A stretch of DNA of 36,223 bases from Prosthecobacter debontii (GTDB lineage: Bacteria > Verrucomicrobiota > Verrucomicrobiia > Chthoniobacterales > Chthoniobacteraceae). Made by a program: the position numbers and the translations under genes. The stretch covers positions 1-36,223 of the forward strand of contig CAMDQC010000039.1 of NCBI GenBank assembly GCA_945905735.1, given 5' to 3'. This document shows positions 1 through 9,078 of this stretch, in pieces. Each line of letters starts with the position of its first letter. The stretch's first letter is position 1. Under the pieces are notes generated by a model. It was not told where the DNA came from. It saw only the letters and a program-made list of their open reading frames with translations, and ran no database searches.

Positions 1-425
1 CCTTCTCGGTGAGTGGTGCCCGTTTCCAATGACCGAATGCGGGTAGCAGGTGCGATTCCTGGATGGGATTTTCGTAGTGCTTCGCAGCGGCAGCGATTGC
101 TGGTCCCAGAGGTGGAATCCATGAGGGAGTCCGTGCTCGACTTTTCCTACTTCAGCGAAGTATCCACATTGCGCAGAGGCGCAGAGGCGCAGAGGCGCAG
201 AGGCGCAGAGGCGCAGAGGCGCAGAGGCGCAGAGGCGCAGAGGCGCAGAACTCTAACCAGAAGATTGGGCTACTTGGGAGCATGGCGGGCGTGCTTTTCT
301 AAAATGACAGGCTGATTAGCAAGCGGTTATTTCGGCTCGGTCATAATTTTGCCCGTCGCTTCGCATGGAGAGGCATTGTTCGAGCATCGACACGGCTCGC
401 GGGGACGCCGTACTCTTCCCCACGT
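1..425. other. Gene-free leader region with a tandem repeat
   Basis: I see no supportable gene here. One frame on the plus strand stays open across about 100 codons, but its middle is only the translation of the 8-bp tandem repeat at 171-249 and the rest resembles no protein I recognise. Positions 250-425 show no hairpin, promoter or RNA gene that I can defend. The region ends at the ATG of the secreted hydrolase at 426. Confidence 0.6.
171..249. repeat. 8-bp tandem repeat, about 10 copies
   Basis: The unit GCGCAGAG is repeated head to tail about 9.9 times with no visible mismatch until the last copy. Because 8 is not a multiple of 3, all frames cycle through the same 8-residue peptide, which explains a spurious open frame. 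Perfect short repeats like this are prone to slipped-strand copy-number change. It lies between genes, about 180 bp upstream of the hydrolase start. Confidence 0.95.
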
Positions 426-2456
426 ATGAAACGCCTACTGCTCCTGCCCGTCCTCGCTTTCACCGCCATCGCTGCTGATGCGCCTCGCGCGCTGCCTGCG
501 GGCTCGCTGCCAGACGATGTCCGGCTGCAACCGCTGAAAGACCTCGATGGGTATTTCCCGTGGTCGCCGCCGGAGTCCGGGGCGGCGTGGAAGGTGCGCG
601 CGGAGCAAGTGCGGATGCAGCTCCGGGTGTCGCTGGGCATTTTCCCGGAGCCGACGCGGACGCCGCTGAATGCGGTGATTCACGGCAAGGTGGTGCGCGA
701 CGGGTTCACGGTGGAGCGCGTGTATTTCGAGGCGATGCCGGGCTTTTTTGTGTCGGGGAGTCTGTTCCGCCCGGAGAAGCCGGGGAAGTATCCGGGTGTG
801 CTCTGCCCGCATGGACACTGGAATGATGGGCGCTTTTACCGGAACGCGGAGGGGAATGTGAAGGCGGAGATCGCGAAGGGCGCGGAGGCTTCGCTGGCGA
901 ATGGCTCGGCCCCGCTGCAAGCGCGCTGTGCGACGTTGGCGCGGATGGGGTGCGTGGTGTTTCACTACGATATGATCGGCTATGCGGACTCGCAGCAGAT
1001 CAGCTTTGAGACGGCGCACAAGTTCGGGAAGCAGAGCGCGACGACGGCGGGCGGGCTGTTTACGCCGCAGGCGGAGAGCTTGGCGCAGAGCATCCTGGGC
1101 TTGCAGGAATGGTCGTCCATCCGGGCGCTGGATTTCCTGGAGACGCTGCCGGATGTGGACCGCACGCGGCTGGCTTGCACGGGCGCGAGCGGGGGCGGGA
1201 CGCAGACTTTCCTACTGGCGGCGCTGGACCCGCGATTGGCGGCGGCTTTCCCGGCGGTGATGGTGGGCACGGCGATGCAGGGCGGCTGCACTTGCGAAAA
1301 TGCCAGCCTCCTGCGCGTGGGGACGGGGAACATCGAGCTGGCTGCGCTCTTTGCGCCGAAGCCGCTGGGGATGACGACGGCGGACGATTGGACGAAGGAG
1401 ATGCCGACGAAAGGCTTCCCGGATTTGGCGAAGCACTGGGCGTCGCTGGGCGCTGCGAAGAAGGTGCAGCTCTTCCCTCACCCGGAGTTCCCGCACAATT
1501 ACAACCGGGTGTCGCGGATGGCGATGTATGGGTTCTTCAATGAGCACCTGCGCCTCGGGAAGACGCAGATTGATGAGCCGGAGTTCGTGCCGCTTTCGCG
1601 CGAGGAGCTGACGGTGTGGGACGCGGCGCACCCTGCACCGAAGGGCGGTGCGGAGTTCGAGCAGCAGCTCTGCAAGTGGTGGGTGGACGATGCGCGCAAG
1701 CACGTCACCATGGAGCAGACGCAGGCGGCAGTGGAGACGATCTTCCACCGCACATTGGCGGGAGAGAAGGCAGCGATGGACCATTCGACGCTGAAGAAAA
1801 GTGTTCGTGGCGATTGGGTGATGATGCAGGCGGTGATCGAGAATGCAGCGCGGCATGAGGCGATTCCCGCGCTCTTTTTCCACCCGAAGAAATGGAACGG
1901 ACACACGGTGCTGTGGCTCACCGCGAAGGGGAAGAACGGCCTCGTCAACGGCGGCGAGCCGACGGAGGAAGTGCAGCGCCTCGTGGCCGGCGGCGTGAGC
2001 GTGGTGGGCGTGGATATGCTGATGCAGGGCGAGTTTTTGCCCGACGGCCAGAGCGACACCCCGACGCGCCGCGTGAAGAATCCCCGCGAGGCCGCGTGCT
2101 ACACGCACGGCTACAACGACAGCCTCTTCACCCAGCGCGTGCATGATGTGCTGAGCGCGCTGGCCTTCATCCGCGACCACCAAGAACACAAGTCGAAGAC
2201 GGTCTCGCTCGTCGCGCTGGATGAGACCGCGCCCATCGCGATCACAGCACGCGCGCTGAGCGGTGTCGCCGTGAAGAATACCGCGATCGACCTCAGCGAC
2301 TTCCGCTTTGAAAATGTCGCGGACTTGCGCAGCCCCTACTTCCAGCCCGCCATCGCGAAGTATGGTGACTTGCCCGCCATCCTCCTGCTGGGCAAAGGCG
2401 CGCTGTGGAAAACGGAAGACGGCAAGAGGGTGAGCGACTGGCTGCTCGCGCAGTAA
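426..2456 (+). CDS. Secreted alpha/beta hydrolase, acetyl-xylan-esterase/dienelactone-hydrolase type
   Basis: This 676-residue protein begins with a clear signal peptide (residues 1 to about 18, hydrophobic LLLLPVLAFTAIA), so it should act outside the cytoplasm. The catalytic part lies in residues 60-380. It has a nucleophile elbow GASGGG at 253-258 with Ser255, a possible acid at Asp320 or Asp321 after a strand ending APKPLG, and a candidate catalytic His357 in FPHNYN. PHGHW at 128-132 fits the oxyanion-side loop of acetyl-xylan-esterase-like hydrolases. The C-terminal 280 residues look like a second, degenerate hydrolase-like domain found in long planctomycete and verrucomicrobial members. 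Substrate is inferred only, probably an esterified polysaccharide or sugar. The ATG is chosen because the signal peptide starts there; no Shine-Dalgarno is visible. A PQQ-like propeller follows 53 bp downstream on the same strand. Confidence 0.8.
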   Translation: MKRLLLLPVLAFTAIAADAPRALPAGSLPDDVRLQPLKDLDGYFPWSPPESGAAWKVRAEQVRMQLRVSLGIFPEPTRTPLNAVIHGKVVRDGFTVERVYFEAMPGFFVSGSLFRPEKPGKYPGVLCPHGHWNDGRFYRNAEGNVKAEIAKGAEASLANGSAPLQARCATLARMGCVVFHYDMIGYADSQQISFETAHKFGKQSATTAGGLFTPQAESLAQSILGLQEWSSIRALDFLETLPDVDRTRLACTGASGGGTQTFLLAALDPRLAAAFPAVMVGTAMQGGCTCENASLLRVGTGNIELAALFAPKPLGMTTADDWTKEMPTKGFPDLAKHWASLGAAKKVQLFPHPEFPHNYNRVSRMAMYGFFNEHLRLGKTQIDEPEFVPLSREELTVWDAAHPAPKGGAEFEQQLCKWWVDDARKHVTMEQTQAAVETIFHRTLAGEKAAMDHSTLKKSVRGDWVMMQAVIENAARHEAIPALFFHPKKWNGHTVLWLTAKGKNGLVNGGEPTEEVQRLVAGGVSVVGVDMLMQGEFLPDGQSDTPTRRVKNPREAACYTHGYNDSLFTQRVHDVLSALAFIRDHQEHKSKTVSLVALDETAPIAITARALSGVAVKNTAIDLSDFRFENVADLRSPYFQPAIAKYGDLPAILLLGKGALWKTEDGKRVSDWLLAQ

Positions 2457-2509
2457 CCGCGCGTTTGGGGATTTACCAACGCCGCCGCCGCCTGCATAAG
2501 CGGCATCCA

Positions 2510-3892
2510 ATGAAGTCCGTCCTTTTTCTCGCCATCGCCGTCCCTCTCCTCGCCGCAGACCAGCCGCAGTTTGGGCGGGCTTGGGACCGCAACATGGTTT
2601 CCGCCGAGCGCGGGCTGGTGGAGTCTTTCGACCCGGCGACGAAGGCGAATATCAAGTGGATCGCCGACATCGGCACGGAGACGCACGGCACGCCCATCGT
2701 CGCTGGCGGGCGCGTGTATATCTCCACAAATAACGGACAGCCGAGGAACTCGGAGAGCACCGCCGACGCAGGCGTGCTGATGTGCTTCAGTGAGAAAGAC
2801 GGGAGCTTCCTGTGGCAGCTCGCCTCGCCGAAGCTCTCCGCCGAAGACCCGTATCTCGATTGGCCAAAGACCGGCATGTCCTCGCCGCCGACCATCGCAG
2901 GCGACCGCATTTACGTCGTGACGAACCGCGCGCAAGTCCTCTGCCTCGACGCCCGCGACCCGAACAAGCCGCCGCTGTGGACGTTCGACATGCCGAGCGG
3001 CGCAGGCATCTACCCACACGACGGCGCGCACAGCTCCATCCTCATCCACGGGCAGCACCTTTACCTCAACACCGGGACGGGCGTGGACAACACCCACCGG
3101 AAGATCCGCACGCCCGACGCGCCGAGCCTCATCGTGCTGGAAAAAGAGACCGGCAAATACGTGGCGCGCGACGACGAGAAGATCGCGCCGAATATCTTCC
3201 ACGCGACTTGGTCTGCGCCCTCACTGGGCACGGTCGCAGGCCGCGAGATGATCTATTTCTGCGGAGGCAATGGCATCACTTACGCCTTCGAGCCCCTGCC
3301 GCAAACCGAGCCCGCCGCCCAGCTCGTCGCGCTGAAAAAGCTCTGGCAGTACGACATCGACCCGGAAGGCCCGAAGACGGAAGTCCACCGCTTCACCCAG
3401 AACAAAAGCGAAGGGCCGAGCAACATTTACGGGATGCCCGTCTTCGCCGACGGCAAGCTCTACGTCGCAGGCGGCGGCGACCTTTTCTGGGGCAAAAACA
3501 AGGCATGGCTAAAGTGCCTCGACGCCGCCGATGGCAAGGAGCTGTGGAGCTACGAGCTGAACAAGCACGTCGTCTCCACCGCTGCCGTCGTGGACGGGCT
3601 CGTCTTCATCGCCGACATCGGGCGCACCATCCACTGCGTCGAGGCCGCGACGGGCAAAGGCGTGTGGACGGAGCCAGGACCGAAGGGCGACTTCTGGGCA
3701 TCGCCGATGGTCGCCGACGGCAAACTCTACATCGGCTCGCGCAAAGGGGACTTCTGGATCATGGCGGCGAGCCGGGAGAAAAAGGTGTTCAGCACGCTGC
3801 AACTCGGCGCAGGCATCAGCGGCACCGCGACTGCCGCGAATGGCGTGCTCTTTATCGCCACGATGAAGCGGCTCATCGCCGTGGGGAAATAG
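2510..3892 (+). CDS. Exported PQQ-like beta-propeller protein
   Basis: A 460-residue protein starting with a short signal peptide (MKSVLFLAIAVPLLAADQ). The body is a series of repeats of the BamB/quinoprotein type: DGSFLWQL, KPPLWTFDM, DGKELWSYEL and GKGVWTEPG each precede a strand such as DGKLYVAGG, DGLVFIAD or DGKLYIGS. This gives a beta-propeller of about seven or eight blades. Members with this layout are common in planctomycetes and verrucomicrobia, mostly without a known substrate; some bind PQQ and others only share the fold. I see no haem motif. An upstream in-frame start at 2405 would overlap the preceding hydrolase and bury the signal peptide, so the ATG at 2510 is preferred. It may be co-transcribed with the hydrolase 53 bp upstream. 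Confidence 0.82.
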   Translation: MKSVLFLAIAVPLLAADQPQFGRAWDRNMVSAERGLVESFDPATKANIKWIADIGTETHGTPIVAGGRVYISTNNGQPRNSESTADAGVLMCFSEKDGSFLWQLASPKLSAEDPYLDWPKTGMSSPPTIAGDRIYVVTNRAQVLCLDARDPNKPPLWTFDMPSGAGIYPHDGAHSSILIHGQHLYLNTGTGVDNTHRKIRTPDAPSLIVLEKETGKYVARDDEKIAPNIFHATWSAPSLGTVAGREMIYFCGGNGITYAFEPLPQTEPAAQLVALKKLWQYDIDPEGPKTEVHRFTQNKSEGPSNIYGMPVFADGKLYVAGGGDLFWGKNKAWLKCLDAADGKELWSYELNKHVVSTAAVVDGLVFIADIGRTIHCVEAATGKGVWTEPGPKGDFWASPMVADGKLYIGSRKGDFWIMAASREKKVFSTLQLGAGISGTATAANGVLFIATMKRLIAVGK

Positions 3893-3912
3893 CCTCCGCT
3901 CTCCGACTTCAC

Positions 3913-3940
3913 TTGCCGTCTGCCGAAGGCGCGCTAATAA
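3913..3940 (+). promoter_or_regulatory. Candidate sigma70-type promoter for the cytochrome c maturation operon
   Basis: TTGCCG at 3913-3918 is followed after 16 bp by TAATAA at 3935-3940, giving a likely transcription start near 3947 and a leader of about 40 nt before the ATG at 3986. Both hexamers are imperfect. The call rests on spacing and on location in the only gap ahead of three coupled genes. Confidence 0.4.
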
Positions 3941-3985
3941 ACCGCGCCCCGGCTGGGTTCAATAAGCCCGCCGGTCCATTTTCAC

Positions 3986-5059
3986 ATGCCAATTTCCAAC
4001 AACATCACACGAGGAGTCGCTCTTGCAGCAGCGGGCTGCGCGCTGATTTCAACCGCGTGCAAAGAGCGCACAATCTCCGTCTATACTGTGGCCAAAGAGC
4101 GCGTCGCTGCGGAAAAGCCAGCGCCGCACGCGCCGCACGAAGGGCACACCGACGACGAAGACGCTGCCATTTTGCCCAACCTAAAATGGACGCTGCCCGC
4201 AGGCTGGAAAGACGCCGGGCCGGATGTGCAGGGCGGGCCGGTGAAGGCCATCGGGCGCTTCGTGATCGAGGGCGGCGACGCCTCGGTGAACATCACGCCG
4301 CTGGGTGCCTTCGATGGGAAAGAGCCCGTGCTCGTGAATATGTGGCGCTCCGTGTTCGGCCTCGAAGCGCTGCCGGATGCAGAGGCGGCCAGCGCGCTCA
4401 CCGAGATCCCCGTGGCGGGTGGGACGGGGAAGATTTTCGACCTCACAGGCGAGCAGCGCGGCAGGAAAGCGCGCATCGTCACGGTGATGTTTAACTACGG
4501 AGGGCAGAGCTGGTTTTTCAAACTGCAAGGCTCGCCGGAGTCCGTGGAGCCACAGGTAGCGACGTTCAAGCAATTCCTCACGACGGTGCGCTTTGAGGCG
4601 AACACACAACCAACACCCGCGCCAAAGCCGGAGCCAGCGCCAGAGCCAGCGCCCGCCCCCGCTGAAGCGATGGTGCCGCCCACAGGCTGGACCGCGCTGA
4701 CGCCGGGGCCGATGCAGATCGGGAAATTCACCGTGCCGGAAAAAGATGGCGCGAAAGCCGAGGTTACGGTGAGCGTCTTCCCGAGCGACACGGGCGGCAC
4801 ACTTTCCAATATCAATCGCTGGCGTGGCCAAGTCGGGCTCCCTGCCACGGATGAAGCCGGCCTCGCGACTTGCACCGCGCCGCTGGATGCCGCGCTACCG
4901 GGCGCTTTGTTGGCGGATTTGAAAGGCGAAGCGAAGCACATGCTCGGCGCAATCGTTCCCCGTGGCGGACAATGGTTCTTTTATAAACTGACGGGCGATG
5001 CAGCGGCGGTATCCGCAGCACGGGAGTCGTTCGTATCGTTCATCAAGACTGCCAAATGA
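3986..5059 (+). CDS. Envelope protein with a duplicated domain, upstream of resB
   Basis: A 357-residue protein of unknown function. Residues 1-25 are a hydrophobic export signal ending ISTAC; this resembles a weak lipobox, so it may be a lipoprotein, but the -3 residue is unusual. Two related domains follow, about residues 50-200 and 225-357, joined by a proline/alanine/glutamate linker. Both copies run from a GW motif (PAGWKDAGP, PTGWTALTP) through a GRF/GKF strand, an N-x-W-R motif (VNMWRSVFGL, INRWRGQVGL) and a strand with WFF(K/Y)KL-like residues (SWFFKLQGS, WFFYKLTGD) to a final FVSFI/FKQFL helix. This indicates an internal duplication. The stop overlaps the resB ATG in an ATGA, so translation is coupled and a role in cytochrome c assembly is plausible, though unproved. 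Confidence 0.7.
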   Translation: MPISNNITRGVALAAAGCALISTACKERTISVYTVAKERVAAEKPAPHAPHEGHTDDEDAAILPNLKWTLPAGWKDAGPDVQGGPVKAIGRFVIEGGDASVNITPLGAFDGKEPVLVNMWRSVFGLEALPDAEAASALTEIPVAGGTGKIFDLTGEQRGRKARIVTVMFNYGGQSWFFKLQGSPESVEPQVATFKQFLTTVRFEANTQPTPAPKPEPAPEPAPAPAEAMVPPTGWTALTPGPMQIGKFTVPEKDGAKAEVTVSVFPSDTGGTLSNINRWRGQVGLPATDEAGLATCTAPLDAALPGALLADLKGEAKHMLGAIVPRGGQWFFYKLTGDAAAVSAARESFVSFIKTAK

Positions 5060-6702
5060 AGAAACTCTGGGATTTATTTACGTCGGTGAAACTCGCCGTG
5101 GTGCTGCTCGCGCTCGGTGCTTGGCTCGTGTTTGCGGGCACTTGGGCGCAGACGCAGGAGGGGCTTTACCTTGCGCAAGAGCGTTGGTTTAAGAGCCTGT
5201 GGGTCATCCGCCACGCGGGAGATGGCTGGTGGGTGCTGCCGATTTTCCCCGGTGGCTACACGATTGGGACGCTCTTTTTGGTGAACATCATCTGCGCACA
5301 CGCGCGCCGCTTCGAGCGCCCGCCGGGCGGGATTGGCGCGCTGCTCACGCACTACGGGATTGTGTTTGTCGCGCTGTGGCTGGTGACGACGTTCCTGCTC
5401 TGGAATCCGCTCTGGCTCTTCCTCGGCTACGCGGTGCTCATGGTGGCGGACCTCGTGATTTGGCAAAAGGGCAGCGGGAAAAAAGTGGGCGTGGATGCCG
5501 TGCATCTCGGCATCATCACGCTGCTCGTAGGGCAACTCGGGACGGACCTGCTCTCCGTGGAGACGCACATGAGTTTCGCCGAAGGCGAATCGCGCAACTA
5601 CAGCGAGCATCACCACGACAGCGAGCTGGTGTTCACCCACGACACTGAAGACGGGCGGGATAAAATCGTGGCCATCCACCAAAGCCTGCTCGGCACCGGG
5701 CGCGTGCTCGTGGACCCGAATCTCCCCTTCACAGTGCGGCTCACTCAGTCGGCAAAAAATGCGCACATCATTGAGCGCAAGCAAGCCATCGAAGATCTCG
5801 GCACCCTGCGCGGCGCACTGGCGACACTGGAGGGAAAGTATGCGTCGCCCGATATGCTGGCAGCGGAGGCAAAAAAGGTCTTCGAGGAAGGCGGCAAAAT
5901 CCAGATCTGGCGCGCAGCACTCGCCGCAGTGGGAGAAAAGGCGGACATCGATCCCGTGCCCGCCGTTACCCGCATCGCGAGCGATCCCACGAAAGCGGCC
6001 AAGCTCCTTACCGAGCTGAAAACCCGCTTTCGCAAGGAGATGATTGACGCTTTCAAAAGCCGCCAGAGTGCCGATGCCGCCTACGCCGCCGAGACTCTGG
6101 AGGCAGGCCGCGACATCACCGAGACACAGCCGCCCTCTGCTGGCGACAAAGGTGCAGCGCAGCGATTCTTCCTCGTGCCACGGCCCGACGCGCTGGCGAT
6201 GGACGAGCGCAATTTCCCCGGCGCAGTCATCGAGCTCGCCGCGAATGGCGCGCCGGTTGGGACGTGGATCGTCTCGCCGATGTTGCGGGAGCAGAGGTTC
6301 GAGTTTGGCGGCAAAGAGTGGCGCGTGGGGATGCGCTCGGAGCGGTTCTATCACCCGTTCCACGTCTCGCTGCTCAAGACGACGCACGAGAAGTATGACG
6401 GCACGGAGATGGCCAAAGACTTCCGCAGCACCGTCCACATCGCCGCGACAAACGCCGCCGAGAACCGGGACCGCGTAGAGATTTCCATGAACAGCCCGCT
6501 GCGCTACGCGGGGCTCACATTCTTTCAACACCAGATGGGCCGCGAAGCCGCTACGACGAGCCGGGGCACGAGCACGCTGCAAGTGATTCGCAACCCCGGC
6601 TGGTTCACACCTTACTACGGCTGCGCGCTCGTCGGCTATGGGATGGCGCGTCATTTCCTGATGCACATGCTCATGTTCACACGCCGGAGGAAACAATCAT
6701 GA
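5056..6702 (+). CDS. resB: ResB-like cytochrome c biogenesis protein
   Basis: ResB (CcsB/Ccs1) works with CcsA in system II cytochrome c maturation, delivering haem to apocytochromes on the outer side of the cytoplasmic membrane. The 548-residue product has membrane segments near residues 10-30, 85-130 and about 150-170, a large extracytoplasmic domain, and a final membrane segment near 515-535 (FTPYYGCALVGYGMARHFL). The family signature is visible near residues 478-495 as NSPLRYAGLTFFQHQMG. A helical insertion (about 240-345) rich in alanine and lysine makes the middle less conserved. The start overlaps the upstream stop and the stop overlaps the ccsA start, both as ATGA, so the three genes form a coupled operon. 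Confidence 0.87.
   Translation: MKKLWDLFTSVKLAVVLLALGAWLVFAGTWAQTQEGLYLAQERWFKSLWVIRHAGDGWWVLPIFPGGYTIGTLFLVNIICAHARRFERPPGGIGALLTHYGIVFVALWLVTTFLLWNPLWLFLGYAVLMVADLVIWQKGSGKKVGVDAVHLGIITLLVGQLGTDLLSVETHMSFAEGESRNYSEHHHDSELVFTHDTEDGRDKIVAIHQSLLGTGRVLVDPNLPFTVRLTQSAKNAHIIERKQAIEDLGTLRGALATLEGKYASPDMLAAEAKKVFEEGGKIQIWRAALAAVGEKADIDPVPAVTRIASDPTKAAKLLTELKTRFRKEMIDAFKSRQSADAAYAAETLEAGRDITETQPPSAGDKGAAQRFFLVPRPDALAMDERNFPGAVIELAANGAPVGTWIVSPMLREQRFEFGGKEWRVGMRSERFYHPFHVSLLKTTHEKYDGTEMAKDFRSTVHIAATNAAENRDRVEISMNSPLRYAGLTFFQHQMGREAATTSRGTSTLQVIRNPGWFTPYYGCALVGYGMARHFLMHMLMFTRRRKQS
6686..6691 (+). promoter_or_regulatory. Shine-Dalgarno of ccsA
   Basis: GGAGGA lies 7 nt before the ATG at 6699, inside the end of resB. 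It supports this start and independent re-initiation at the ATGA overlap. It is one of the few strong Shine-Dalgarno sequences I could see in this window. Confidence 0.7.
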
Positions 6703-8582
6703 AGTCCCGAATCCCGCTCATCGTCACACTGCTCTTCACCATCATGGTGGGGATGAAATTGATGCCGCCAAAGAACAAGGCCGACGCATTCCCGACGCTG
6801 GAGTTTGGCAGACTGCCCGTCGTCCAAAGCGGTCGCACGCAGCCGATGGACTCGCTCGCGCGCAACTCACTGCTCCAGCTCCGGGGCAAGCAGACGCTCA
6901 ACACCGAGCCGTGGAAAGGCAACTTCGATAAACCGAAGATCATCCCCGCCGTGGACTGGATGCTCGAAGTCATGATGGACCCCGCCACCGCCGACACGCG
7001 CCCCGCATTTCGCATAGACCACCCCGACGTCAAAGGGCTGCTCGGCGTGCCGATGACCGCCGACGAAAAGCTGCTCTCCGACGGCAAGCATTACACTTGG
7101 AACCAGATCGCCCCGCGCTTCGATGCGCTCCAGCAGGAGACGCAGCGCGCCTTCCGCGTGAAGGATAAACTGCGCGACTCTTACCAAAAGGCGCTCGTGG
7201 ACCTGTGGAAAGGCATCCGCTCCTACAAGTCGCTGAAAGTCACCCTCGGCCCAGCCGCCGGCGGCGACCTCGCCAAGGGCTTAGAGGCTGACTTAGCCAT
7301 GATGAAGAAAGCCCGCGAAGCATTCGAGGCGCAGATGGACGGCAGGCCCGGCGACAACATCGCGCTGGCGTGGTTCAGCGAGCGGCAAGATGAGAACGTC
7401 GCCCTCGTCATCCCCCCGACTGACCTCACCAACGGGAAAGATGAATGGACCCGCTCCATCAACGCCGTGCTCGCCGTAGATCGCGGCGCGCCGCCGAACT
7501 TCGCACTCGCCCACTACGCGAAAATGGCCGCCGCCTTCAAAGCGAAGGACGCCCCCGCATTCACCACCGCCGTCACCGAATACACCGCCGCGCTGAAATC
7601 CACCGGCCTCGCCGACAAACGCATCGCCAAAGCGAGCAACGAACAGTGGTTCAATTTCACCGAACTCTTCTACCAAGGCATGATCGTCGCCGTCGCCGCG
7701 TTTATCTTCGCTATCGCCGTGTGGTTTGCCCCGGCGCGGATGGAATGGGCACGGCTCACGGCGCTGCGGCTCACCGTCATCACGCTCGTCATCATCTTCG
7801 GCGGGCTCGTCTTCCGCATGGTCCACGAAGGCCGTCCGCCCGTGACGAACCTCTATTCCTCCGCGCTCTTCATCGCGTTCGGCGCGGCGCTCTTCGGCGT
7901 CATCATGGAGGTGCTCTGGCCGCGCGGGCTCGGCGTCGCTGTGGCCTCGCTCATGGCGTTTGGCTGTCTCATCGTCGCCCACTTTCTCGCGCTCGACGGC
8001 GACACGCTCATCATGCTCCAAGCGGTCCTCGACACGAACTTCTGGCTCGCGACGCACGTCGTCATCGTCACCCTCGGATACGCAGCCACGTTCGTCGCAG
8101 GCATCCTTGGCATCTTCTATATTCTCAACGGCGTCTTCACGAAAAACATCACGCCAGAGCTGAACAAAGCGTTCTACAGCGCAGGCTTCGCGATTCTCTG
8201 CTTCGCCATGCTCTTCAGCTTCGTCGGCACCGTGCTCGGCGGCATCTGGGCGGACCAAAGCTGGGGCCGCTTCTGGGGCTGGGATGCGAAAGAAAACGGC
8301 GCACTCCTCATCGTCATCTGGAACGCCCTCATCCTCCACGCCCGCCTCGGCGGCTTGGTAAAAGAGCGCGGCTTCATGAACCTCGCCGTCGCCGGGAACT
8401 GCATCACCGCATGGTCCTGGTTCGGCACGAACCTCCTCGGCATCGGCCTTCACAGCTACGGCTTCAAGGAAGGCGCGTTCAACTCGCTGGCGGTCTTCAT
8501 CTTAGTCAACCTCGTGCTCATCGCCATCGGCAGCATCCCGAAGGATAGCTGGCGCAGCTTCGCAAAAGCGAAGGGCAACTGA
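6699..8582 (+). CDS. ccsA: CcsA/CcmC-type cytochrome c assembly protein with long N-terminal extension
   Basis: CcsA carries haem across the membrane in system II. The C-terminal half (residues about 325-620) contains multiple membrane helices and the tryptophan-rich haem-handling signature WGRFWGWDAKENGALL at about 522-537. Flanking histidines are in ATHVVIVTLGYA and GLHSYGFKEG, which fit the external haem-ligand histidines of the family. The N-terminal half is unusual: after a first membrane segment (residues 5-22), about 290 mostly hydrophilic residues precede the second membrane segment (FYQGMIVAVAAFIFAIAVWF). CcsA proteins of plastids and Gram-positive bacteria lack this. The extension begins PTLEFGRLPVVQSGRTQPMDSLARN, a feature I associate with fused or extended Bacteroidetes/PVC versions. 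The gene is last in a coupled operon. Confidence 0.87.
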   Translation: MKSRIPLIVTLLFTIMVGMKLMPPKNKADAFPTLEFGRLPVVQSGRTQPMDSLARNSLLQLRGKQTLNTEPWKGNFDKPKIIPAVDWMLEVMMDPATADTRPAFRIDHPDVKGLLGVPMTADEKLLSDGKHYTWNQIAPRFDALQQETQRAFRVKDKLRDSYQKALVDLWKGIRSYKSLKVTLGPAAGGDLAKGLEADLAMMKKAREAFEAQMDGRPGDNIALAWFSERQDENVALVIPPTDLTNGKDEWTRSINAVLAVDRGAPPNFALAHYAKMAAAFKAKDAPAFTTAVTEYTAALKSTGLADKRIAKASNEQWFNFTELFYQGMIVAVAAFIFAIAVWFAPARMEWARLTALRLTVITLVIIFGGLVFRMVHEGRPPVTNLYSSALFIAFGAALFGVIMEVLWPRGLGVAVASLMAFGCLIVAHFLALDGDTLIMLQAVLDTNFWLATHVVIVTLGYAATFVAGILGIFYILNGVFTKNITPELNKAFYSAGFAILCFAMLFSFVGTVLGGIWADQSWGRFWGWDAKENGALLIVIWNALILHARLGGLVKERGFMNLAVAGNCITAWSWFGTNLLGIGLHSYGFKEGAFNSLAVFILVNLVLIAIGSIPKDSWRSFAKAKGN

Positions 8583-8988
8583 CGGCAAGATATCCTCTCG
8601 ATACGCGGGGGAGTATTGCTTGGTCTTCGGACGCACATCGGACAACGAAAGGGATTCTTTGTATTGCGGACCATGAGCTTCCCGCTGGCCTCTTGAACCC
8701 CTCCAGAAAGCCGTTACCTCTCCGATTCGTCCAAGTGTTCTGCATCCTGTTCTTTGCAACTGATAGAAGGTCGGTTTTATTTTGCCTTGCCTCCGGAATA
8801 GGTCCTGAAGTAGTAACGCCCATTCTGATGACGGTACAGGAATTGAACATTTGTGGGCCGCAAAGCCGCCTTCTTCTCGAGGTGTCTTTTGTGGTGCCAC
8901 TCATTCAAAACCTCTCGTCTCTCTGCTGACCGTATTACGTTCAAGCGGGGAGTTTCAGAGACGACGCAAGTCGTTGAAAATTAAAAAC
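8583..8988. other. Gene-free, lower-GC stretch before the tRNA
   Basis: About 400 bp with no gene I can support. Base composition from 8640 to 8820 is close to 50% GC by hand count, clearly below the neighbouring genes. Overlapping open frames exist on both strands but none resembles a known protein. No terminator hairpin for the upstream operon was found. Confidence 0.55.
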
Positions 8989-9078
8989 GGAAGGGTGGCA
9001 GAGTGGTCTAACGCACTCGACTCGAAATCGAACGAACTGTTAAAGGTTCCGTGGGTTCAAATCCCACCCCTTCCGCCA
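8989..9078 (+). tRNA. tRNA-Ser (anticodon CGA)
   Basis: A 90-nt class II tRNA. The acceptor stem GGAAGGG pairs with CCCTTCC, followed by discriminator G and an encoded CCA (9076-9078). The anticodon loop CTCGAAA gives anticodon CGA, reading UCG serine codons. The long variable arm characteristic of tRNA-Ser contains a GAAC/GTTC stem, and the T arm GTGGG-TTCAAAT-CCCAC is perfect. The anticodon stem has four pairs plus a C-A mismatch at its outer end. Confidence 0.95.

Noticed and set aside
171..249. Possible CRISPR array or IS terminal repeat
   Set aside because: Units are 8 bp with no spacers, and no cas genes are present.
2812..4494. A 560-codon plus-strand frame across the propeller and lipoprotein genes
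   Set aside because: It is Arg-rich, has no domains and crosses two well-supported genes and their boundary.
5074..6696. A 540-codon antisense frame opposite resB
   Set aside because: No motif is visible and resB is fully supported in the other strand.
8583..9078. Integrated element at the tRNA-Ser gene
   Set aside because: No integrase, no repeat of the tRNA 3' end and only a modest drop in GC were seen.
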